From the NCBI GenBank assembly GCA_047972425.1, contig JBKEAR010000059.1:1-18654 (forward strand): a stretch of 18,654 bases of DNA. Reading direction: 5' to 3'. The position numbers and the translations under genes were made by a program. Under the pieces are notes generated by a model that worked only from the letters and a program-made list of their open reading frames with translations, made no database searches and was not told the DNA's origin. This DNA is from JBKEAR01 sp047972425. GTDB taxonomy: Bacteria; Pseudomonadota; Alphaproteobacteria; JBKEAR01. Below, one piece after another: positions 13,798 to 18,654 of the stretch; position 1 is the stretch's first letter; the number at the start of each line of letters is the position of its first letter.

Positions 13798-15201
13798 ATG
13801 TTTGAAGCTTTAGGCGATAAGCTTGGTGGTATTTTTGACCGCTTAAAAAAGAAAGGTGCGTTGGGTGAAAAAGACGTTGATGTTGCCTTACGCGAAATTC
13901 GCCTTGCTTTATTAGATGCCGATGTTGCCTTACCGGTTGCCCGCGATTTTGTGGATAGAGTGCGGGTGCGCGCGGTGGGCGAAGAGGTCATTCGCTCCGT
14001 TACCCCCGGCCAGCAAGTGGTGCATATTGTCCATGATGAATTAATGAATATTTTGGGCGAGGCCGAACCGCTAAACTTACGGGCGAATCCGCCGGTGCCG
14101 ATTTTAATGGTGGGTTTACAAGGCTCGGGTAAAACAACCACCACCGCCCGATTAGGCTATTATTTAAAAAATACACAGCATAAAAAGGTGCTTTTAGCAT
14201 CGCTCGATATTTATCGCCCCGCGGCGCAAGACCAGTTGGTGACATTGGGTGCATCTATCGGGGTGAATGTTCTGCCGCCATTTATGGGCGAGCAACCATT
14301 GGCCATTGCCAAACGCGCCATGCAAACAGGGCGTTTAGAAGGCTATGATGTTGTTATTTTAGATACCGCCGGGCGCTTACATATCGATTTTGAGATGATG
14401 TCGGAAGTTGCCCAAGTGAAGGCGGAGGTCAGCCCGACCGAAACCATTTTGGTGGCCGATGCATTATCGGGTCAAGATGCTGCAACGGTGGCCAAAGAAT
14501 TTTCGGAACAAATTGGTATTACGGGTTTAGTGCTTACCCGTGTGGATGGTGATAGCCGCGGCGGTGCGGCGCTTTCGATGCGCCATATAGCGAATGTGCC
14601 CATAAAATTTATGGGTGTGGGTGAAAAGCCAGAAGATATTGAGGTTTTTGACCCTAAACGCATAGCCGACCGCATTTTGGGCATGGGCGATGTTGTTGGT
14701 TTGGTAGAAAAAGCCAAGTCAGCCATGGAAGAAGATGAAGCGCAAAAGCTTGCCCAAAAAATGATGAAGGGTGAATTTACCCTAGAAGATATGAAAAACC
14801 AGCTTGAGCAAGTGACCAAAATGGGCGGGCTTGGCGGTTTAATGGGTATGATGCCCGGTGTACGTAAAGTGAAAAAGCAGTTAGAACAGCTTGATGATAA
14901 TAAAATGCTCAAGCATCAGATTGCGATTATCCAATCCATGACACCGAGTGAGCGCCAGAACCCGAAGATTCTGAATGCTAGCCGCCGTAAGCGCATTGCA
15001 GCCGGTTGCGGTTTGGGCGTTCCGGAGGTCAATCGGTTGCTTAAAGCATTTGCGCAGCAGCAACAAATGATGAAAAAAATGAAGAAATTTGGCAAAAAAG
15101 GTATGGGTTTGCCACCCGGAATGATGCCGCCAGGTATGGGCGGTGGAGGAATGGGCGGTGCCGGTGGCGGCATGCCCCCATTTGGAAATTTTGGACGTTA
15201 A
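13798..15201 (+). CDS. ffh: Signal recognition particle protein Ffh (SRP54)
   Basis: The GTPase that binds 4.5S RNA and delivers nascent inner-membrane proteins to FtsY at the membrane. The 467 residues show an N-terminal helical domain (1-90), then the G domain with GLQGSGKT (106-113), DTAGR (189-193) and TRVDGD (247-252), then the M domain (about 300-440) with many methionines and helices around MKGEFTLEDMKNQLEQ and RRKRIAAGCG for signal-sequence and RNA binding. The tail is Gly/Met/Pro-rich, common in alphaproteobacteria. AGGA is 7 nt before the ATG. The first gene of the operon; rpsP follows after 27 bp. Confidence 0.98.
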   Translation: MFEALGDKLGGIFDRLKKKGALGEKDVDVALREIRLALLDADVALPVARDFVDRVRVRAVGEEVIRSVTPGQQVVHIVHDELMNILGEAEPLNLRANPPVPILMVGLQGSGKTTTTARLGYYLKNTQHKKVLLASLDIYRPAAQDQLVTLGASIGVNVLPPFMGEQPLAIAKRAMQTGRLEGYDVVILDTAGRLHIDFEMMSEVAQVKAEVSPTETILVADALSGQDAATVAKEFSEQIGITGLVLTRVDGDSRGGAALSMRHIANVPIKFMGVGEKPEDIEVFDPKRIADRILGMGDVVGLVEKAKSAMEEDEAQKLAQKMMKGEFTLEDMKNQLEQVTKMGGLGGLMGMMPGVRKVKKQLEQLDDNKMLKHQIAIIQSMTPSERQNPKILNASRRKRIAAGCGLGVPEVNRLLKAFAQQQQMMKKMKKFGKKGMGLPPGMMPPGMGGGGMGGAGGGMPPFGNFGR

Positions 15202-15228
15202 AACAATAAACTATAAAGGAAAAAATAT

Positions 15229-15693
15229 ATGGCGGTAAAAATTCGTCTTTCTCGTAGCGGTGCTAAAAAGCGCCCATTCTATCACTTAGTGGCTGCCGAT
15301 GTGCGCGCCCCACGCGATGGTAAATACATCGAACGCTTAGGCTTTTTTAACCCAATGGTGGCTAAAGATGCCGATGACCGCATTCGGTTTGATGCGGAGC
15401 GTATTCAATATTGGTTAGGCAAAGGTGCACAACCAACATTGCGTGTGCAAAAATTATTGGCCGATGCCGGTTTAGTGGATAAACCCGCCGTACCTAGCCA
15501 AACAAAACAGCATTTGCCAAAAGCCAAAGCACAAGAACGTGCTGAAGAAAAAGCGCAAAAAGCTGCCGATGCTGCCGAGGCCGCTAAAGCTGCAGAAGAA
15601 GAAGCCAAAGCTGCTGCCGCTGCCCCTGCTGAGGAAGCCCCTGCAGAAGAAGCACCGGCTGAAGAAGCTGCATCGGAAGAGCCTGAGGCTTAA
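15229..15693 (+). CDS. rpsP: Ribosomal protein bS16
   Basis: A small-subunit assembly protein. The canonical S16 fold spans residues 1-80 (MAVKIRLSRSGAKKRPFYHL, IERLGFFNPM, DAERIQYWLGKGAQPT). The protein is 154 residues, nearly twice the E. coli length (about 82). The extra half is a Lys/Ala-rich then Ala/Glu-rich low-complexity tail with repeated PAEEA units (from about residue 130), likely helical or disordered. Such extensions are usual in Hyphomicrobiales. AAAGGA lies before the ATG. rimM follows after 20 bp. Confidence 0.97.
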   Translation: MAVKIRLSRSGAKKRPFYHLVAADVRAPRDGKYIERLGFFNPMVAKDADDRIRFDAERIQYWLGKGAQPTLRVQKLLADAGLVDKPAVPSQTKQHLPKAKAQERAEEKAQKAADAAEAAKAAEEEAKAAAAAPAEEAPAEEAPAEEAASEEPEA

Positions 15694-15713
15694 GTTAAAG
15701 GCGATTAAACAAT

Positions 15714-16289
15714 ATGGTTGCGCAGCATCATCTTACACCAAAGGCGGGTTTGGTTCGCTTAGGGCATATCCAATCGCCGCAGGGGCTTAAAGGCCAAGTT
15801 CGGGTTCATTCGGATACTGAAAATCCGGCGGATATTTGCGCCTATAATCCCCTATGGGATGCCAAAGGGGAACAACAGTTTACCCTGCATTTTGTGCGTA
15901 TACATAAGGATAGCGTAATTTGCACTATTGATGGTGTATCTGATCGCACAGGGGCCGAGGCCTTGCAGGGCATGGCATTATGTGTAGAGCGTAACAAGCT
16001 GCCCGATGTGGAAGATGATGAATTTTACCATGCGGATTTGCTTGGGCTTAAGGTGCAAAATTTAGATGGTAAGCTGCTGGGCGAAATTCGTGCGGTGCAA
16101 AATTTTGGCGCGGGGGATTTGTTAGATATTCAGCTCGATGAAAGTCGGGTGAGCGTTTATGTTCCTTTTACCCAAGATGTTGTGCCAGAGGTGAATATTG
16201 CCCAAGGTTATGTCCGGATTGATCCGCCAAAGGGCATGATGGATCCGCCAAAATCAGGTTCGCGCCGCCGCCGGCCACCCGGGAAATAA
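15714..16289 (+). CDS. rimM: Ribosome maturation factor RimM
   Basis: Binds S19 and assists 30S head assembly and 16S rRNA processing. The 191-residue protein has the N-terminal RimM domain (VRLGHIQSPQGLKGQVRVHSDTENP, then EALQGMALCVERNKLP). The PRC-barrel domain follows from about residue 100 (EFYHADLLGLKVQNLDGKLLG, FGAGDLLDIQL, YVPFTQDVVPEVNI). The C-terminal 20 residues are basic (SGSRRRRPPGK). Only 4 bp separate it from trmD, so coupled translation is likely. Confidence 0.96.
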   Translation: MVAQHHLTPKAGLVRLGHIQSPQGLKGQVRVHSDTENPADICAYNPLWDAKGEQQFTLHFVRIHKDSVICTIDGVSDRTGAEALQGMALCVERNKLPDVEDDEFYHADLLGLKVQNLDGKLLGEIRAVQNFGAGDLLDIQLDESRVSVYVPFTQDVVPEVNIAQGYVRIDPPKGMMDPPKSGSRRRRPPGK

Positions 16290-16293
16290 GATT

Positions 16294-16989
16294 ATGCGCT
16301 TTAAGTTTACAATCTTAACGCTTTTTCCCGAGATGTTTCCGGCCGGATTAGAATATTCTTTGGCGGGTAAAGGATATGAGCGGCAAATTTGGGATTTTGA
16401 TTGTATTCAAATTCGCGATTATGCCGAGGATAAACATAAAAAGGTGGATGATACCCCTGCAGGTGGTGGTGCCGGTTTGGTGATGCGTGCCGATGTATTG
16501 GGCAAAGCCACAGAGGCGGCTTTAAACAAAGGGGCAAAAACCCCGCTGATTTATTTTACCCCGCGCGGTAAGCCGCTCACCCAAGCCGATGTTCGGCAAA
16601 TTGCCCAAGGGGAGGGTGCAACCCTACTTTGCGGGCGGTTTGAAGGGGTGGACCAACGCTTGTTGGAGGAATATGATTACCAAGAAGTTTGCATTGGCGA
16701 TTATATTCTATCGGGCGGAGAGCCTGCCGCTTTGGTGCTGATGGATGCCGTTATCCGTTTACTCGAAGGTGTAACGGGTAGCGAAACAAGTTTAGAGGAT
16801 GAAAGCTTTGAGAACGGGCTTTTGGAATATCCGCAATATACAAGGCCGGCCTTGTGGAAAGGCCGCGGGATTCCAGAGGTTTTAACATCGGGTGATCATC
16901 AAAAGGTAGATAAGTGGCGTAAAACACAGTCTGCCGCAATTACAAAGGAACGCCGCCCCGATTTATGGCAGGCGTTTAATGAGGACTAA
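16294..16989 (+). CDS. trmD: tRNA (guanine-37-N1)-methyltransferase TrmD
   Basis: Methylates G37 of tRNAs with SAM, preventing frameshifting. A complete 231-residue SPOUT enzyme: N-terminal TLFPEMF, GGGAGLVMRADVL, the SAM-binding trefoil-knot segments LLCGRFEGVDQR and IGDYILSGGEPAALVLMDA, and then DESFENGLLEYPQYTRP with the catalytic-type aspartate in the flexible lid. The end SGDHQKVDKWR is the tRNA-binding region. Length and motifs are normal. Confidence 0.98.
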   Translation: MRFKFTILTLFPEMFPAGLEYSLAGKGYERQIWDFDCIQIRDYAEDKHKKVDDTPAGGGAGLVMRADVLGKATEAALNKGAKTPLIYFTPRGKPLTQADVRQIAQGEGATLLCGRFEGVDQRLLEEYDYQEVCIGDYILSGGEPAALVLMDAVIRLLEGVTGSETSLEDESFENGLLEYPQYTRPALWKGRGIPEVLTSGDHQKVDKWRKTQSAAITKERRPDLWQAFNED

Positions 16990-17003
16990 CATCGTTAGTA
17001 TTA

Positions 17004-17045
17004 ACCCAATGGTGGGTCGCATCTTTATACCATGCTTGTATAAAG
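17004..17045 (+). promoter_or_regulatory. Two hairpins in the trmD-rplS leader
   Basis: ACCCA-ATGG-TGGGT (17004-17017) and CTTTATAC-CATGCTT-GTATAAAG (17023-17045) lie in the 81-bp gap before rplS, the second ending about 14 nt before the GGAG ribosome site. Both stems are perfect. They may serve L19 feedback control or mRNA processing; no T-run follows. Confidence 0.5.
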
Positions 17046-17070
17046 CACTGCAAAAACTGGAGTTGAAAAA

Positions 17071-17466
17071 ATGAATATTATTGAACAGTTAGAAAAAGAA
17101 CAAGTTGCAAAACTTACAGAAAGCAAGGAAATCCCTGTATTTGATGCAGGCGATACTGTAAAAGTGAATGTTAAAGTGGTTGAAGGCCAACGCTCGCGTA
17201 TTCAGACATTTGAAGGCGTCGTGATTGCCCGCCGTAATGCCGGCTTAAACTCATCTTTTACCGTGCGTAAAATTTCTTATGGCGAAGGTGTAGAGCGGGT
17301 TTTCCCGGTTTATTCCCCCAATGTGGACAGCATCGAGATTGTTCGCCGTGGCCGTGTACGCCGTGCGAAATTATATTATCTACGTAATCGCCGTGGTAAA
17401 TCGGCGCGTATTGCCGAAAAAACCTCCGGTTACAAAGGTAAACTTTCAGGACGTGTTAAGCGCTAA
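17071..17466 (+). CDS. rplS: Ribosomal protein bL19
   Basis: A large-subunit protein at the 30S-50S interface. The 131 residues match the family over the whole length: MNIIEQLEKEQ, PVFDAGDTVKVNVKVVEGQRSRIQTFEG, the SH3-like core VIARRNAGLNSSFTVRKIS, and EGVERVFPVYSP followed by RRGRVRRAKLYYLRNRRGK. The tail is basic. TGGAGT precedes the ATG. It is the last gene of the operon and is followed by a terminator. Confidence 0.98.
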   Translation: MNIIEQLEKEQVAKLTESKEIPVFDAGDTVKVNVKVVEGQRSRIQTFEGVVIARRNAGLNSSFTVRKISYGEGVERVFPVYSPNVDSIEIVRRGRVRRAKLYYLRNRRGKSARIAEKTSGYKGKLSGRVKR

Positions 17467-17493
17467 TTCTCGCTCTAACAAACTTTCAGTTAA

Positions 17494-17522
17494 AAAGACT
17501 CTGAATTTTCAGGGTCTTTTTT
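17494..17522 (+). terminator. Rho-independent terminator after rplS
   Basis: GACTCTGAA (17497-17505) pairs with TTCAGGGTC (17508-17516), one G-T pair, extended by AAA/TTT, and is followed by a run of six T. Confidence 0.9.
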
Positions 17523-17770
17523 ATTTTCATAAAATATATGGTTAATGCAAATATGCAGTTTATCTCTCAAAAAAATTATTGTTATTTATGCAAAACTTAT
17601 GGTTATAAAAAATTTATTTGATATCGCTTTTATATAATATTATAAGGGTATATATCAAATGTAGTAATAATCTCTTAAAGTTGTATTTATTTTCTTTATG
17701 ATTTATTAATACTTAATAATTACAAAGATATAGCTTAAAAATTGAAATAGGTTTTTATAAAATTTAGGTG

Positions 17771-17882
17771 TAAAATACATTATCTATTCGAGTTTATGTG
17801 CGCTGTTTAAGCCCTTTGTCACTCATTAAGCAACGATACCATTAAACTTGAAGAAGAGCCTTGCTTTTAGCAGGGCTCTTTC
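17771..17882 (+). ncRNA. Possible small RNA ending in a terminator
   Basis: After about 240 bp of very AT-rich DNA with no ORF (17523-17770), a less AT-rich 80-bp stretch ends in a strong hairpin, AAGAGCCTTGC (17854-17864) with GCAGGGCTCTT (17870-17880) and a TTTTA loop. A short T-rich run (TCTTTCT) follows. No coding gene precedes this hairpin closely, since the rplS operon already has a terminator, so it may end an independent short transcript. GTTTAA near 17808 could pair with TTAAAC near 17843. The promoter is unclear, TAAAAT at 17771 being the best -10. It matches no RNA family I recognise. Confidence 0.35.
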
Positions 17883-17960
17883 TGCATATATCTTGTGTAT
17901 TCCTTGGTTGCATTCATCTTTTTTCATAATAAATTCAATGAATATGTTCACTATTTGTTC

Positions 17961-17989
17961 TTTACAAAAAAAGTTTTTTATGGTATGAT
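17961..17989 (+). promoter_or_regulatory. Strong sigma-70 promoter of the structured RNA region
   Basis: TTTACA (17961-17966), 17-bp spacer, TATGAT (17984-17989), with a perfect TATAAT 6 bp further on (17995-18000). Transcription would start about 17997-18007, directly into the structured region and towards the small repeat ORF. Confidence 0.65.
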
Positions 17990-18007
17990 TTTTCTATAAT
18001 GCAAAAA

Positions 18008-18290
18008 TTAAAAAGTGATCAACTTATTCCCTCTCTGAGGGGTTGATAGCGTAGTTGCTCGGGGCGTGTTGGGTCTTTATTTTTTAAGTTTTTTCATAAC
18101 ACACCCCGCCCATTTCACGGGCCCCCCTTTTATGATGATAAGGTGAAGAAGTAGTACAAAGATGCTACAATAAAAAGTAGCTACGAAAACGTGGTACCCC
18201 TAAGGTATATAAGCCTGTTCGAGAGTTTGTTTCGTAGCTACCCATCAAATCAAGCCCCAACAGTTAATTGAGCTTAAAGCTCGCATAAAA
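18008..18290 (+). ncRNA. Highly structured leader or non-coding RNA of unknown type
   Basis: Five stems follow in order. (1) ATCAAC/GTTGAT enclosing CCCTC/GAGGG (18018-18047). (2) CGGGGCGTGTT with AACACACCCCG (18060-18070 and 18098-18108; one mismatch). (3) GTAGTA/TGCTAC (18151-18168). (4) A perfect 12-bp stem GTAGCTACGAAA/TTTCGTAGCTAC (18177-18188 and 18230-18241) whose 41-nt interior can form GTACC/GGTAT. (5) GAGCT/AGCTC (about 18270-18282). All lie between a strong promoter and the ribosome site of the small repeat ORF. A cis-regulatory leader or an independent RNA are both possible; I recognise no riboswitch class. Confidence 0.45.
18098..18135 (+). repeat. Dispersed hairpin repeat, copy 3
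   Basis: AACACACCCC (18098-18107), hairpin GCCC-ATTTCAC-GGGC (18108-18122), then CCCCTTTTATGA (18124-18135). The outer parts match copy 1 exactly over 10 and 12 bp, while the central stem differs in sequence but not in form. AAGGTGA follows in both copies. Confidence 0.6.
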
Positions 18291-18302
18291 GGAAAGGTAA
18301 TT

Positions 18303-18383
18303 ATGTTTAATACAGCGCATGTAAACTCAAACACGCGCAGTGTGGCGCATGTAAAGTCAGACACACGAAGCGTGCACACGTGA
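18303..18383 (+). CDS. Small repeat-peptide ORF, 26 aa
   Basis: ATG at 18303 with GGAAAGG 5 nt upstream opens a 26-codon frame ending in TGA. After MFNT the product is two copies of a 10-residue unit, AHVNSNTRSV and AHVKSDTRSV, then HT. A third DNA copy (18379-18405) would read HVNSNTRSV but is shifted by one frame, so the reading ends before it. Most differences between copies fall in third codon positions, as expected if the peptide is, or was, translated. It has no membrane segment and no family I know. Whether it is expressed cannot be told. Confidence 0.3.
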   Translation: MFNTAHVNSNTRSVAHVKSDTRSVHT

Positions 18384-18405
18384 ATTCAAACACCCGTAGT
18401 GTGTG
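18316..18405 (+). repeat. Three tandem ~30-bp imperfect repeats
   Basis: Units begin near 18316 (CGCATGTAAACTCAAACACG), 18346 (CGCATGTAAAGTCAGACACA) and 18377 (CACACGTGAATTCAAACACC). Units 1 and 3 match at 22 of 27 aligned bases. Units 1 and 3 contain ACAC-N5-GTGT, a short hairpin. The array ends directly at the stop codon of the downstream DeoR-type gene. Confidence 0.75.
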
Positions 18406-18654
18406 TTAAACGATGATGATTTCGCAACCGTGTTTTTGGGCAGCTTTGTGGATATTGCTGGGAGGTTCTTTATTGGTAATGAGCTGATTGATATTTTCGA
18501 AGCCCCCCATTTTGACGGTTTGTTGTTTACCGAATTTTGATGAATCACAAGCCAAAATAACATGTTTGGCATTTTTTATGAGTGCTTTAGCCACTTGGAC
18601 TTCCTGATAATCGAAGTCGGATAATATGCCATCGTCACTAATGCCGGAAATACC
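18406..18654 (-). CDS. DeoR-family regulator, C-terminal part (N-terminus beyond right edge)
   Basis: The frame is open from the window edge to TAA at 18408-18406, 82 codons. It reads GISGISDDGILSDFDYQEVQ, then VAKALIKNAKHVILACDSSK and FG, and ends GCEIIIV. This is the C-terminal half of the DeoR sensor domain, in particular the GLTD-like acidic loop followed by VAKAMI and the ACDSSKFG motif. The DNA-binding domain is outside the window. It differs clearly from the first DeoR-type protein, so it is not a duplicate. It points leftward into the repeat array and has no terminator besides that array. Confidence 0.88.
   Translation of the reverse strand, partial: GISGISDDGILSDFDYQEVQVAKALIKNAKHVILACDSSKFGKQQTVKMGGFENINQLITNKEPPSNIHKAAQKHGCEIIIV

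Noticed and set aside
13546..13813. ORFs in the hairpin-rich region before ffh
   Set aside because: They are composed of inverted repeats and promoter DNA, have no ribosome sites and give no protein-like composition.
13785..15173. Several minus-strand and out-of-frame ORFs across ffh
   Set aside because: Antisense shadows of a highly conserved gene with strong codon bias.
17321..17545. Plus-strand ORF running over the end of rplS
   Set aside because: Out of frame with L19 and it reads through the terminator.
18189..18244. tRNA-like features: GTTCGAGA resembling a T-loop and a stem ending near CCCA
   Set aside because: The bases beside GTTCGAGA do not pair as a T-stem, there is no D-arm or anticodon arm, and the 12-bp closing stem does not fit a cloverleaf.
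18140..18245. Hammerhead ribozyme suggested by GAAA next to a stem at 18185
   Set aside because: The required CTGATGA core is absent.
18316..18405. Tandem repeats as a CRISPR array
   Set aside because: The units are contiguous and diverged, with no unique spacers, and no cas gene is in view.
18357..18572. 71-residue minus-strand ORF at the right end
   Set aside because: It is in a different frame from the DeoR C-terminal sequence, which runs unbroken to the window edge and carries the family motif.

Overview
The window looks like chromosomal DNA of an AT-rich alphaproteobacterium. The best clues are a C4-pathway 5-aminolevulinate synthase (HemA), the block ffh-rpsP-rimM-trmD-rplS, and an S16 protein with a long Ala/Glu-rich tail of the kind seen in Hyphomicrobiales. 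I cannot name the species. I see no IS element, CRISPR array, tRNA or rRNA.

Left part (1-2113, minus strand): the N-terminal 300 codons of a secreted protein of unknown function that starts at GTG and runs off the left edge; a 78-residue orphan; and a DeoR-type regulator. The regulator is divergent from a six-gene plus-strand operon (2297-7922): otnK kinase, a BKACE/DUF849 enzyme, a BASS-family transporter, an Asp/Glu-racemase-like protein, otnC decarboxylase and otnI isomerase. This is a four-carbon sugar-acid catabolic locus in which the usual dehydrogenase is absent and three other proteins are present instead. Two 17-bp direct repeats exactly 30 bp apart sit in the divergent promoter region and probably form the operator.

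Middle (7919-10848, minus strand): hemA, a thiamine diphosphokinase gene, a HupE/UreJ-type metal transporter gene, and a small secreted protein translationally coupled to hupE whose predicted mature N-terminus is histidine. hemA has a near-consensus promoter and a Fur-like 17-bp palindrome further upstream.

Accessory stretch between hemA and ffh (10849-13672): a 5'-truncated carboxymuconolactone-decarboxylase remnant, a complete yefM-yoeB toxin-antitoxin pair with a recognisable YefM operator, and an AT-rich gene for a coiled-coil protein with two membrane segments. This stretch carries repeat elements of the form AACACACCCC, hairpin, CCCC-run.

Right part (13673-17466): the translation/secretion operon ffh-rpsP-rimM-trmD-rplS, with a promoter, a structured leader and a terminator. 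After it comes about 940 bp without an ordinary gene. It holds a possible small RNA with a terminator, a strong promoter followed by an unusually structured RNA of about 300 nt, and a 26-codon ORF built from a 10-residue tandem repeat whose copies vary mostly at third codon positions. A DeoR-type regulator (C-terminal end only) lies at the right edge. The structured RNA plus repeat peptide and the dispersed repeat family are the parts least explained by known genes.
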